Source: an uncultured Sphingomonas sp.
GTDB lineage: Bacteria > Pseudomonadota > Alphaproteobacteria > Sphingomonadales > Sphingomonadaceae
Direction: 5' to 3'
Assembly (NCBI RefSeq): GCF_913062585.1
Contig: NZ_CAJXWX010000033.1
Location: 1-40,541, forward strand
DNA: 40,541 nt
This document shows positions 27,547 through 40,399 of the stretch, one piece after another. The first letter of the stretch is position 1. Every line of letters starts with the position of its first letter. A model generated the notes under the pieces. That model was not told where the DNA came from, did not search any database, and worked only from the letters and a program-made list of their open reading frames with translations. The position numbers were made by a program, and so were the translations under genes.

Positions 27547-31725
<4,179 letters not shown>

Positions 31726-31789
31726 GGGTCTATCTGCCTCGTCAGCCGTAAATCACTGCCCGGATGCCTCCGGACCAGACGCAACGACA

Positions 31790-31835
31790 GACGCCGAAAG
31801 GCCGCTCGCATCAATATGCGGCGGCATTCGGCGTC
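31790..31835 (-). promoter_or_regulatory. Long hairpin in the rpoB leader
   Basis: A 9-bp outer stem (gacgccgaa / ttcggcgtc) encloses an inner gccgc.../gcggc pairing, all within the predicted 5' untranslated region of rpoB. It may control translation or attenuation; no known leader family is recognised. Confidence 0.5.
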
Positions 31836-31915
31836 CGTTGAACCAGCAATCTTCCATTCGACCGACACGCTGCGCGAAGGCGCATCATTTCCCGAAGATC
31901 CTGGTGAGCGAAAGC

Positions 31916-31944
31916 GATATAAGCACGCGAGGCACCGGTGTCAA
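31916..31944 (-). promoter_or_regulatory. Near-consensus sigma-70 promoter of rpoB-rpoC
   Basis: On the minus strand TTGACA (31939-31944) and TATATC (31916-31921) are separated by exactly 17 bp. The -35 is perfect and the -10 has five of six consensus bases. The leader to the rpoB start is about 180 nt. Confidence 0.8.
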
Positions 31945-31958
31945 ACAGCGCCACGCGC

Positions 31959-31990
31959 ACATGACGGGAAAGTTCCTCTTCCGGTCATGT
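31959..31990. promoter_or_regulatory. Inverted repeat upstream of the rpoB promoter
   Basis: ACATGACGGGAA and TTCCGGTCATGT form a dyad with one mismatch around an 8-base centre. It starts 15 bp upstream of the rpoB -35 in the divergent region shared with the Pro/Thr-rich membrane protein gene. It could be an operator. Confidence 0.4.
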
Positions 31991-32121
31991 CTGCCATATA
32001 TTGGCCGCATATGGCGTTACACAAGGGGTTGCATCCCTTCCGGCCACCGGGCACGGCTGGGGTGTTCGGGCCGGTGGTCCGAACGGCCGGAAGAGTATAG
32101 TTACCGCGAGGAATGGATTTC

Positions 32122-33369
32122 ATGACATCGTCCGGGCCGCGCCGCGTCGCGCGCCTTCTCGCCCTGACGCTGGCGCCGGTGCTCGCGCCGATGCCTGCGG
32201 TCGCGGTGCCGTTCCAGACCTCGTCGCAGGATAACGATGCCGCCCGTCCCACGACGAGCGGACTGGACGGATTCAGCCTGAGCCCGCGCGCCGCCACCCC
32301 GCAAGGGTCGCAGACGCCGGTGCCGACGCCGCCTGCACCGCGCATCGTCCTGCCCGGCCAGAGCACGCCTGCCGCCGCGACGCCGACCCCCGCTCCGACG
32401 CCCCGGCCCAGCCCGACGCCGCGCCCCACCCCGCGTGCGACGCCCACGCCGACGCCCAGTCCGACGTCCGTCGCCGAGCCGACGCCCATGGCCTCGCCCG
32501 AGCCGCCCGCGACGCGCCTGCCCGATCGCGAGCCGGCGGTCCCCGCCCCGTCTGAGGTCGGGGTGGACGGCATGACCATCACCAATGGTCAGGGCGCCAA
32601 TCCGGCGATCGCCGCCCCTGGCACGACCGCACCCGAGGTCCAGGACGAGGGCGATCGGGGCCTGCCCTTCTGGCCGCTGCTGATCGGCACCGGCCTGGCG
32701 GCGCTGGCGGTCGGCATCTGGCTGGGCCGTCGAAGCCGCCGCATGCCTGCGCTGCCAGCGCCCTCGCCCCGCCCGACCGAGGGTGGCGCAACGCCGGAGC
32801 CGACGCCGACCGCCATGCCCGAGGCCGGGACCCGCGCGACCACGCCCGCCGCCGCGCCACAGCCCGCCGCACCGGCGCTGCCGCCGGAGCCCAGCTTCCT
32901 GTCGGTCGACGCACGCCCGCTGCGGGTCGGACTGAACATGCTGACCGCGACGATCGAGGCCGAGGTGACGGTGCACAACACCGGCGCGACGCCGATCGGC
33001 CGGGTCGCGGTCGACCTGCGCCTGCTGAGCGCTCATGCCGGGCTGGACGGCGAGCTGATCGACCTGGCGCGCCAGCCGCAGGGCCGTCCGATCGTTCCGG
33101 CCTTCGCGCTGGCACCGGGCGAAAGCCGCACCGTGCGCGGCGTCACCGCCCTGCCGCGCGAAGCGATCCATGTCATCGACGCGGCCGGTCGGCCGATGTT
33201 CGTACCGATCCTGTCCGCTGCCGCACATACCGACTGGGGCGTCGCGCGCTGCGCCTATGCGGTCGGCCTGGAACGCGTCGATTCGACCAAGCTGTCGCCG
33301 ATCTGGCTTGACCAGCCGGGGCGGATGTACGACCAGGTCGCCGCGCGTCCGCATGTGATGCGGGGGTAA
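32122..33369 (+). CDS. Pro/Thr-rich single-pass membrane protein of unknown function
   Basis: The 415-residue protein has a signal peptide (VARLLALTLAPVLAPMPAVA) and a low-complexity PTPTP/PTPRP region at about 60-130. One membrane helix follows (LPFWPLLIGTGLAALAVGIW, near 181-200) with the basic stop GRRSRR, then a second Pro/Ala-rich linker (about 205-260) and a folded C-terminal domain of mostly beta character (VGLNMLTATIEAEVTVHNTG). By the positive-inside rule the N-terminal Pro-rich part is outside and the C-terminal domain in the cytoplasm. The start at 32122 has GAGGA nine bases upstream; the ATG at 32113 is too close to that site. It is divergent from rpoB. The family is not recognised. 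Confidence 0.8.
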   Translation: MTSSGPRRVARLLALTLAPVLAPMPAVAVPFQTSSQDNDAARPTTSGLDGFSLSPRAATPQGSQTPVPTPPAPRIVLPGQSTPAAATPTPAPTPRPSPTPRPTPRATPTPTPSPTSVAEPTPMASPEPPATRLPDREPAVPAPSEVGVDGMTITNGQGANPAIAAPGTTAPEVQDEGDRGLPFWPLLIGTGLAALAVGIWLGRRSRRMPALPAPSPRPTEGGATPEPTPTAMPEAGTRATTPAAAPQPAAPALPPEPSFLSVDARPLRVGLNMLTATIEAEVTVHNTGATPIGRVAVDLRLLSAHAGLDGELIDLARQPQGRPIVPAFALAPGESRTVRGVTALPREAIHVIDAAGRPMFVPILSAAAHTDWGVARCAYAVGLERVDSTKLSPIWLDQPGRMYDQVAARPHVMRG

Positions 33370-33373
33370 GTCC

Positions 33374-33470
33374 GGGGCGTGGGCTTCGACTTCGCTCAGC
33401 CTGAACGGCTGTTTGTATAGGAACGGCCCCTACCTCCGTTCAGCCTGAGCGAAGTCGAAGGCCACGCCCC
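33374..33470. repeat. Inverted repeat with the cctgagcgaagtcgaagg core
   Basis: Arms 33374-33408 and 33436-33470 (35 bp, two mismatches) share the core motif of the outer arms at 9138 and 9432. The loop is 27 bp. It lies between two convergent genes and could act as a bidirectional terminator. Confidence 0.85.
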
Positions 33471-33481
33471 GCGCTATCCGA

Positions 33482-34255
33482 TCACCCCGCCCGCATATCC
33501 TCGGTAATCACATGCGGCGCGGTTTCGCCGAACGTGCGGACCAGCGTCTGGAATCCCTTGCCCTCGATCCGCAACTCGTTGAACGCGGGCGGCGTCTTGC
33601 GCGTCCGCTTGGACAGCGTGCCCGCACCGATCATGCGGATGATCCGGCCATCGCGGTCGACCGGCACGTCGAACGGGTCATGGACATGGCCGCTCAGCAC
33701 CGCATGGGCGCCCGCCGCCGCCAGCTGGGTCAACGCGGCATCGCCGTTGCGGGTCTTGGCGGTGCCCTTGGTCGGCCCCTCGATCAGCGGATGATGCGCG
33801 GCGACCAGGATCAGATGGTCCTTGGGCGCCTCCGCGATCAGCGCCAGCGCCCGGCGGAGCGAGCCGGAGCTGACCCGCCCCTTGGACCAGTTCCACCGCC
33901 ACTGGGCGCGCGCGGTGGTCTTCAGCGGCACCACCGTCACACCGGGCAGGTCGAGCGGCTTTTCGATCATCCGCTCGATCGCGGCATAACGCTGGTACGG
34001 CGCGAACAGCCGCCGGAACGGATCCAAATAATAGGGGATGTCGTGATTGCCGACCTCGACCGTCACCGGCACGCCCAGCGATTGCAGCCAGGCACCCCCG
34101 GCCTGAAACTCGCGCTTGGTCGCACGCATCGTCAGGTCGCCGGTCATGATGACCGCATGCGGCCTTTCCGCCGCGACCCGCTCGGCGAACCAGGCGAGCG
34201 CGGCGGGGTCCTCGGCACCGAAATGCACGTCGCTGACATGAAACAGGCGGATCAT
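33482..34255 (-). CDS. Calcineurin-like metallophosphoesterase
   Basis: The 257-residue enzyme has the complete dimetal phosphoesterase motif set: SDVHFG (D-x-H, residues 8-13), MTGDLT, VGNHDIP, VAAHHPL and SGHVHDP. Members split phosphodiesters or phosphomonoesters; the CpdA-like arrangement hints at cyclic nucleotides, but the substrate is uncertain. There is no signal peptide, so it is cytoplasmic. The start at 34255 is chosen because the product then begins MIRLFHVSDVH as family members do; upstream codons overlap the catalase-family gene. It lies 28 bp after that gene on the same strand and is probably co-transcribed with it. Confidence 0.88.
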   Translation of the reverse strand: MIRLFHVSDVHFGAEDPAALAWFAERVAAERPHAVIMTGDLTMRATKREFQAGGAWLQSLGVPVTVEVGNHDIPYYLDPFRRLFAPYQRYAAIERMIEKPLDLPGVTVVPLKTTARAQWRWNWSKGRVSSGSLRRALALIAEAPKDHLILVAAHHPLIEGPTKGTAKTRNGDAALTQLAAAGAHAVLSGHVHDPFDVPVDRDGRIIRMIGAGTLSKRTRKTPPAFNELRIEGKGFQTLVRTFGETAPHVITEDMRAG

Positions 34256-34283
34256 GCCGCCCGTCCTAAACTGCCCATCCGCC

Positions 34284-35372
34284 TCACGGCAACTCGGCCA
34301 TCGCACGCGGCTCGTGCAGCGGACAGCCATTCACCCGGCCGCGATACTCGGCCGAGAAGCGATAGGTATCCTTGCGGGCCCGGTTGATATTGCCCAGCGG
34401 CCGGTGCGCGGCCAGGCCGTGCCAGATGCTGTAGGACAGCGCATCGTCGATCGCATTGGTCTGGCCGTCTTGCCAGCTGATCTGCGGTTCGGCCGTAAAG
34501 GTCGCGACGGTGATGTACGGGCTGTCCGCTTCGCTCCATTCGGCGGTCGCGTCCTCGATCGGCATGGCGTCCAGATCGCGGTTCAGCTGGACTCGCAGCT
34601 CCCACGCGCCGCCCTGCTCGATCATCACCTCGCGCACCACCTCGCGCAGCGCGTCGGGGCGGTCGTGGGTGTCGACCGTGTCGCCGGTCAGCTGGGTCAG
34701 CGCAGGGCTGACCGGGAACAGGCCGAACTTGGCGATATGGTCGCCGTAGCGGAACGGCGTCTGGCTGTAATAGGTCTCGCCTAAGGGGTGCACCTGCTTC
34801 GACCCGCCCAGCGTCTTGAGCGTCGCGCTCTCTACCCCGACCGTCTCCAGCGTCGCCTCGATTCCGCGCAGGATTCCGGACAGCAGCTTCTTGCCGCCCT
34901 CGAACCTGTCGGTCGTGGAGGCCAGCATCTTCAGGTTCTTGGCAAAGGCGTCGGCGGTGGGCGCGGTGAAGACCGGCGCATTGGCCATGACGAAATCCTG
35001 CGTCGCGTCGCCTTCCGAGCCCGGCAAGCGCTCGCCCTCGACCCCGATGACCTTCAGCGCCAGCCCACGCGGTAGGGCGATGGCGTCGTCCAATATATCG
35101 CCCGGATTGGTCGAGATGCGTGCCACCGCGTCATAGTCGCCCGGCGTCGCGAAAAGCCCCTGCGCCAGCTCAGGCGGGAGATTGTCATGGACCGTCAGCT
35201 TGCCGCGGATGATGCCATGCGCCTTGGCATGGACGGCGCGGACGCCGTGGCCATAGTCCTTAGACGTGGTGTCGAGAATATGTGCGAAGGATTCTTTCAT
35301 CTGGTCGACGGTTTCGCCTTCCTCGGGCTTCACGTCTTCGACCTGGGGGGTGAAATGGACGGGGGGTTTCAT
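34284..35372 (-). CDS. Catalase-family heme protein (short type)
   Basis: The 362-residue protein resembles the short catalase-like family (SrpA-type), smaller than typical monofunctional catalases of about 480 or more. GVRAVHAKAHG places a distal His at 48. QDFVMANAPVFTAPTADAF places the conserved Asn at 131. Near the C-terminus HRPLGNINRARKDTYRFSAE includes R333-x3-Y337, the spacing of the proximal heme-ligand motif, though this assignment is tentative. Such proteins may break down hydrogen peroxide or act as peroxidases. The start at 35372 (MKPPVHFTPQ) has GGGAGAG upstream; the longer frame runs through a repeat. The metallophosphoesterase gene follows 28 bp later. Confidence 0.85.
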   Translation of the reverse strand: MKPPVHFTPQVEDVKPEEGETVDQMKESFAHILDTTSKDYGHGVRAVHAKAHGIIRGKLTVHDNLPPELAQGLFATPGDYDAVARISTNPGDILDDAIALPRGLALKVIGVEGERLPGSEGDATQDFVMANAPVFTAPTADAFAKNLKMLASTTDRFEGGKKLLSGILRGIEATLETVGVESATLKTLGGSKQVHPLGETYYSQTPFRYGDHIAKFGLFPVSPALTQLTGDTVDTHDRPDALREVVREVMIEQGGAWELRVQLNRDLDAMPIEDATAEWSEADSPYITVATFTAEPQISWQDGQTNAIDDALSYSIWHGLAAHRPLGNINRARKDTYRFSAEYRGRVNGCPLHEPRAMAELP

Positions 35373-35439
35373 TGGGGCTCTCCCTGCAAGCCCCACCAAC
35401 CCATGTTGGGTGATAGCGTTCCCCGCGATGGCGCTGGCG

Positions 35440-35545
35440 GCCCGCCCCACGCACGCCCCGCCCGCCTGCGGGAGGGGGAGCAGAGAAAGCGGAAGGGAGG
35501 CAGACGGAGGCACCCGCCCCGCTTCCCCCTCCCCCATCAATCCGC
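35440..35545. repeat. Fragment of palindromic repeat in a divergent region
   Basis: The cccgcctgcggg hairpin shared with the left contig edge and 14143-14165 appears here, with a C-rich tract ending ccccctccccca. It lies in the 186-bp region between the divergent catalase-family gene and pyrD. It is the only piece of this repeat type not at a convergent junction. Confidence 0.5.
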
Positions 35546-35558
35546 TAACCGGGCCGAC

Positions 35559-36587
35559 ATGGCCTTTTATCACCCACTCCTATTCGCCCTCGATGCCGAG
35601 CGCGCCCATGGTCTGACGGTCGCGATGCTGTCGCGCTGGGGATCGCTGGGGGCGCCGCTGGGGGGCGATCCGGCACGCTATCCGCGCCTGGCCACGAAGG
35701 TGGCGGGGATCGACTTCGCCAATCCGATGGGGCTCGCGGCGGGGGTCGACAAGAATGGCGAGGCGATCGACGGCTTTTTCGGCCTGGGCTTCGGCCTGGT
35801 TGAGATCGGCACGCTGACGCCCAAGCCCCAGCCCGGCAACCCGAAGCCCCGCCTGTTCCGGCTGGTCGAGGACAAGGGCGTGGTCAATCGCTATGGCTTC
35901 AACAATGGCGGGCTGGACGCCGGGCTGGCGCGCGCGAAGGCCGCCAGGCGCAAGGGCGTGTTGGGCATCAATGTCGGCGCCAACAAGGACGCCGCCGACC
36001 GGATCGCCGATTATCGCCACGGCGTGACCCAGGCTGCGCCGATCGCCGATTACGTCACGATCAACATCTCCAGCCCCAACACACCGGGCCTGCGCGACCT
36101 TCAGCACGGGCCGGCGCTCGCCGAGCTGCTGGCCGCCTCGCGCGAGGCGGCGGGGACGGTGCCGCTGTTCCTGAAGGTCGCCCCCGACCTGGAGCCCGCC
36201 CAGATCGACGAGATCGCGCGTGCGGCGATCGACCACCGGCTGGACGCGATCATCATCGGCAACACCACCATCACCCGCCCGGCGGTGAAGAGCGCGAACG
36301 CCGCCGAGACCGGCGGGCTGTCGGGACGCCCGCTCGCCCCGCTGGCGCGGGCGCGGCTGGCCGATTTCCGGAAAGCCACCGGGGCGGCGATGACGCTGAT
36401 CGCGGCGGGCGGCATCGACTCCGGTGCGGAGGCCTATGCCCGCATCCGGGCTGGGGCGAGCCTGGTCCAGCTTTACTCCGCGCTGGTCTATGAAGGGCCC
36501 GGCCTCGCCGCCCGCATCCTGGCCGATCTCGACGCGCTGCTCGCACGTGACGGCTTTGCCAGCGTCGCGGAGGCGGTCGGCGCCTGA
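35559..36587 (+). CDS. pyrD: Dihydroorotate dehydrogenase (quinone), class 2
   Basis: The 342-residue FMN enzyme oxidises dihydroorotate to orotate in pyrimidine synthesis, passing electrons to quinone at the inner membrane. Class 2 marks are the N-terminal helical extension (FYHPLLFALDAERAHGLTVA) and the catalytic-loop sequence INISSPNTPGLRDLQ with Ser as base. Phosphate-binding AAGGIDSGAEAYARI and GASLVQLYSALVYEGPG are present. NRYGFNNGGLDA is also typical. The start at 35559 gives the standard MAFYHPLL opening; the frame stays open upstream through the divergent gene and is not coding there. It is followed 46 bp later by the gamma-glutamyltransferase gene. Confidence 0.96.
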   Translation: MAFYHPLLFALDAERAHGLTVAMLSRWGSLGAPLGGDPARYPRLATKVAGIDFANPMGLAAGVDKNGEAIDGFFGLGFGLVEIGTLTPKPQPGNPKPRLFRLVEDKGVVNRYGFNNGGLDAGLARAKAARRKGVLGINVGANKDAADRIADYRHGVTQAAPIADYVTINISSPNTPGLRDLQHGPALAELLAASREAAGTVPLFLKVAPDLEPAQIDEIARAAIDHRLDAIIIGNTTITRPAVKSANAAETGGLSGRPLAPLARARLADFRKATGAAMTLIAAGGIDSGAEAYARIRAGASLVQLYSALVYEGPGLAARILADLDALLARDGFASVAEAVGA

Positions 36588-36633
36588 CGTTACGGCTTGG
36601 CGTGGGGCAAGGCTTGCCGCTAGGGTTGGCGTT

Positions 36634-38388
36634 ATGAAGCACTGGCTCCTGTCCGTCGCGGCGCTTGCGCTGCCGCTCGTCGCATCCGCCCAAGCGCGCG
36701 GCCCCGCCCCCAAGGCTGCACCAAGCGAAGGGATGGTCAGCGCCGCCGACCCACGCGCGGCCGCCGCCGGGGTGGAGATATTGCGCGCCGGGGGCAGCGC
36801 GACCGACGCCGCCATCGCCACCATGCTGGCGCTGAACGTGGTCGAGCCGCAAAGCTCCGGCATCGGCGGCGGCAGCTACTGGGTACGCCATGAGGCGCAG
36901 GGCGGCGCCACGACCACGATCGACGCGCGCGAGGCCGCGCCGATGGCAGCGACGCCGAACTGGTTCTACGGCCCCGATGGCCGCCCGCTCAGCCATGCCG
37001 ATGCCGTGCCGGGCGGACGCAGTGTCGGCGTGCCCGGCGCGTTGCGCGGGATGGCGATGGCGCATGCCCAGGGCGGCAAGCTGCCCTGGGCGCGGCTGTT
37101 CCAGCCCGCGATCCGGCTGGCGCGCGACGGGTTCCAGCTGACCCCGCGCCTCCAGACCGCGCTGACCCGCTATGGCGGCCATGTCGACGCCGCCACCCGC
37201 GCGCGGCTGACCGGACTCGATGGACAGGTGCTCCCCCTGGGCAGCACCATCCGCAACCCGGAACAGGCCGCCCTGCTGGAACGGATCGCCAGGCTCGGCC
37301 CCGACAGCTTCTATGTCGGCCCGCAGGCGCAGAAGCTGGTGACGACGGTCAACGGCGCGACGCGCAATCCGTCGAAGATGGCGATGGGCGATCTCGCATC
37401 CTACTCGGCCAAGCCGCGCCCGCCGCTGTGCGCGACCTATCGCGGCTACAGGATTTGCAGCATGGGCCCGTCCTCGGGTGGCGGCTCGACCATGTTGTCG
37501 ATCCTGAAGCTGCTCGAACGCTTTGACATGGGTAAGCTGGGCAAAGATTCCCCACAGGCCTGGCACCTGTTCGCCGAGGCCTCGCGCCTGGCCTATGCCG
37601 ACCGCGACGCGTATCTGGGCGATCCCGATTATGTCCGCGTGCCGCTGAAGGGGTTGTTCGACCCGGCCTATATCGCCAGCCGCTCCGCGCTGATTTCGCC
37701 TGACAGCACGATGGCGACGGTCACGCCCGGCACGCCGCCCGGCGCGCCGGCGCGGGTGCGCGCGCCGGTCAGCGAGGTGCCCGGCACCACCGACCTCGTC
37801 ACCGTCGACGCCGCCGGTAACGTCGCCGAGGTGACGACCACCATCGAGGGGTCGTTCGGCTCCGGCCTGTCGGTCGACGGCACGATGCTGAACAACGAGC
37901 TGACCGATTTCGACATCGTGCCGGTCAAGGACGGCGATCTGGTCGCCAACCGGGTCGAGGGCGGCAAGCGCCCGCGCAGCTCCATGTCGCCGACCATCGT
38001 CTATGGTCCCGACGGCCAGGTCCACCTGGCGATCGGCGCGGCGGGCGGCTCGACCATCATCGCCCAGGTCGCCAAGGCGATCATCGGCGTGATCGACTGG
38101 AAGATGAGTGCGCAGGATGCGATCGCGCAAGGCCTGCTCTTCGCGCCGTACAAGGTGGCGACGGTCGAACAGGGCACGTCGCTGGTCGACCTCGTCCCCG
38201 GCCTTCAGGCGCTGGGCGAGACGGTGGTCGTCGCGCCGCTGGGGCTGAAAGCCAATGCCATCGAGCGTGTCGGCGGCCACTGGGTCGGCGCGGCCGATCC
38301 CCGCAGCGAGGGCGTGGCGATCGACGTAAGCGGCCGGACGACCGCTATCCGCCGCGTCGGCGACAAGCCCGGACGGCCCGCCGAATAA
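36634..38388 (+). CDS. ggt: Gamma-glutamyltransferase, periplasmic
   Basis: The 584-residue Ntn-hydrolase precursor has a signal peptide (MKHWLLSVAALALPLVASAQ). It cleaves itself before the catalytic Thr and moves gamma-glutamyl groups from glutathione. The large subunit shows the family opening GMVSAADPRAAAAGVEILRA, DAAIATMLALNVVEP and SSGIGGG. The predicted nucleophile is Thr385 in GTTDLVTVD, starting the small subunit. The residue two after it is Asp387, whereas E. coli and B. subtilis enzymes have His there. The oxyanion and binding residues RSSMSPTI and AAGGST are intact. It follows pyrD closely and may share its transcript. Confidence 0.93.
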   Translation: MKHWLLSVAALALPLVASAQARGPAPKAAPSEGMVSAADPRAAAAGVEILRAGGSATDAAIATMLALNVVEPQSSGIGGGSYWVRHEAQGGATTTIDAREAAPMAATPNWFYGPDGRPLSHADAVPGGRSVGVPGALRGMAMAHAQGGKLPWARLFQPAIRLARDGFQLTPRLQTALTRYGGHVDAATRARLTGLDGQVLPLGSTIRNPEQAALLERIARLGPDSFYVGPQAQKLVTTVNGATRNPSKMAMGDLASYSAKPRPPLCATYRGYRICSMGPSSGGGSTMLSILKLLERFDMGKLGKDSPQAWHLFAEASRLAYADRDAYLGDPDYVRVPLKGLFDPAYIASRSALISPDSTMATVTPGTPPGAPARVRAPVSEVPGTTDLVTVDAAGNVAEVTTTIEGSFGSGLSVDGTMLNNELTDFDIVPVKDGDLVANRVEGGKRPRSSMSPTIVYGPDGQVHLAIGAAGGSTIIAQVAKAIIGVIDWKMSAQDAIAQGLLFAPYKVATVEQGTSLVDLVPGLQALGETVVVAPLGLKANAIERVGGHWVGAADPRSEGVAIDVSGRTTAIRRVGDKPGRPAE

Positions 38389-38468
38389 AGGCCGCCCCCG
38401 GACGACACGAAAACAAAGAGCCCGGTCGCGCGTTACGTCGCGCAACACGGGCCGGTGGGAGAGGCACC

Positions 38469-40256
38469 ATGCGTACGCTCGAATATTTCCCCAATCTCGT
38501 CACCATGTTCTTCACCCGCGCCGCAGAGAAGGGCCACGCCCCCTTCCTTTGGCGCAAGCAGGACGGCGCCTGGCGCGCGATCAGCTGGGCCGACACCGCA
38601 CGCCGCGTCGCGGCCCTGGCGGCAGGGTTGAAGGCGACCGGCCTGCAGCGCGGCGACCGGGTGATGCTGGTGTCGGAGAACCGGCCGGAATGGTGCATCG
38701 CCGACCTGGCGATCATGGCGGCGGGCTGCGTCACCGTGCCGACCTACACGACGAATACCGAGCGCGATCACACCCATATCATCGAGAATTCGGGTGCCCG
38801 CGCGATCATCGTGTCGACCCAGAAGCTGGCGACGACGCTGATGCCCGCCGCGCTGCGCTCCAACCATGTCCAGACGGTGATCGGGTTCGAGCCGCTGAGG
38901 CTCGGCCCGTCCCAGATCGACTGTCGCCATTACGACACGCTGATCGCCGAGCATCCGACCCCGCCGGAGTCGATCGCGGCACAGGCCGACTTCACCCGCG
39001 AGGACTTGGCCTGCATCATCTACACCTCGGGCACCGGCGGCGCACCGCGCGGGGTGATGCAGCATCACGGTGCGATCCTGCACAATTGCGCCGGATGCAG
39101 CGCGATCATCGAGGAGGATTTCGGCTGGGGGGACGAGGTGTTCCTGTCCTTCCTCCCCCTCTCCCACGCCTATGAGCATACCGGCGGCCAGCATTTCCCC
39201 ATCTCGCTGGGCGGGCAGATCTATTATGCCGAGGGACTCGACAAGCTCGCCGCCAATATGGAGGAAGTCGGGCCGACGATCATGTTCGTCGTGCCCCGCC
39301 TGTTCGAGGTGCTGCACACCCGTATCGCCAAGGCGATCGAGAAGAAGGGCGGGCTGGGAGCCAAGCTGCTCGACCAGGCGCTGGTGCTGGGCCGCCGCAG
39401 CTATGACGGCCGCCTGCGCCTGATCGACCGCCCGGCGCAGCTGGCGGTCAAGACGCTGTTCAAGCCCAAGATCGCCAAGCGCTTCGGCGGGCGGTTGAAG
39501 GCGATGGTGTCGGGCGGTGCGCCGCTGAACCCGGAAATCGGGCTGTTCTTCCACTCGATCGGCCTCACCCTGCTCCAGGGCTATGGCCAGACCGAGGCCG
39601 CGCCGGTCATCGCCTGCAACCGCCCCAAGACGGGCGTGCGGATGGACACGGTCGGGCCGCCCCTGCCCGACACCGAGGTACAGATCGCCGAGGATGGCGA
39701 GATCCTGGTCCGCGGCGAGCTGGTCATGCACGGTTACTGGCGCAATCCGGTCGAGACCGACCGGGTGCTGAAGGACGGCTGGCTGCACACCGGCGATATC
39801 GGCGAGTTCGACGCCGCCGGCCGCCTGCGCATCACCGACCGCAAGAAAGACCTGATCATCAACGACAAGGGCGAGAATGTCGCCCCGCAGAAGGTCGAGG
39901 GGATGCTGACCCTCCAGCCCGAGATCGGCCAGGCGATGATCGCGGGCGACCGCCGCCCCTATATGGTCGCGCTGATCGTGCCCGATGCGGAGTGGACCGC
40001 CGAATGGTGCGCGAAGTCCGGCACGGGCTGCAACCGCGCGGCGCTGGACGACGATCTGGATTTCCGGGGCGCGATCTCGGCGGCGATCGACCGGGTCAAT
40101 CGCGACCTGTCGGTGACCGAGCGCATCCGCCGCTTCATCATCGCCGACGAACCCTTCGCGATCGAGAACCAGCAGCTGACGCCGTCGCTGAAGATCCGGC
40201 GGCACGTCCTGCGCGAGGTTTACGGCGAGCGACTGGACGCGCTGTACAAGAATTGA
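38469..40256 (+). CDS. Long-chain acyl-CoA synthetase (AMP-forming)
   Basis: The 595-residue ANL-superfamily enzyme activates fatty acids to acyl-AMP and then acyl-CoA. Its architecture is FAA1/FadD15-like: P-loop YTSGTGGAPRGVM near 185-197, LSFLPLSHAYEHTGG, the YGQTEAAPVI adenylate motif, the hinge and GWLHTGDIGEFDAAGRLRIT near 437, then DRKKDLIINDKGENVAPQKV. The catalytic Lys lies in LTPSLKIRR near the C-terminus. No membrane or signal segment is present. GGGAGAGG precedes the ATG. It lies 80 bp after ggt, with a C/G-rich hairpin between, so it may have a separate promoter. Confidence 0.94.
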   Translation: MRTLEYFPNLVTMFFTRAAEKGHAPFLWRKQDGAWRAISWADTARRVAALAAGLKATGLQRGDRVMLVSENRPEWCIADLAIMAAGCVTVPTYTTNTERDHTHIIENSGARAIIVSTQKLATTLMPAALRSNHVQTVIGFEPLRLGPSQIDCRHYDTLIAEHPTPPESIAAQADFTREDLACIIYTSGTGGAPRGVMQHHGAILHNCAGCSAIIEEDFGWGDEVFLSFLPLSHAYEHTGGQHFPISLGGQIYYAEGLDKLAANMEEVGPTIMFVVPRLFEVLHTRIAKAIEKKGGLGAKLLDQALVLGRRSYDGRLRLIDRPAQLAVKTLFKPKIAKRFGGRLKAMVSGGAPLNPEIGLFFHSIGLTLLQGYGQTEAAPVIACNRPKTGVRMDTVGPPLPDTEVQIAEDGEILVRGELVMHGYWRNPVETDRVLKDGWLHTGDIGEFDAAGRLRITDRKKDLIINDKGENVAPQKVEGMLTLQPEIGQAMIAGDRRPYMVALIVPDAEWTAEWCAKSGTGCNRAALDDDLDFRGAISAAIDRVNRDLSVTERIRRFIIADEPFAIENQQLTPSLKIRRHVLREVYGERLDALYKN

Positions 40257-40262
40257 GTCCCA

Positions 40263-40399
40263 TTCCTCCCCAAGCTCGGCTTGGGGAGGGGGACCGCCGG
40301 GCGCAGCCCGGTGGTGGAGGGGCAGGTGTCCTCACCAGCGTTGCCTGCCCCTCCACCATGCTACGCATGGTCCCCCTCCCCATCTGACGATGGGGAGGA
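40263..40399. repeat. Second four-hairpin compound palindrome
   Basis: The order is hairpin A (cctccccaagctcggcttgg, from 40265), hairpin B (ccgggcgcagcccgg), arm tggtggaggggcagg (40312-40326), loop, arm cctgcccctccacca (40344-40358), hairpin B' (accatgctacgcatggt), hairpin A' (cctccccatctgacgatggg and on). The plan equals that at 22418-22591, and B' here is the inverted left B there. It follows the acyl-CoA synthetase gene. Confidence 0.85.

Noticed and set aside
32380..32480. Tandem DNA repeat in the Pro/Thr-rich gene
   Set aside because: The repetition comes from Pro and Thr codons; the units are irregular and it reads as ordinary protein low complexity.
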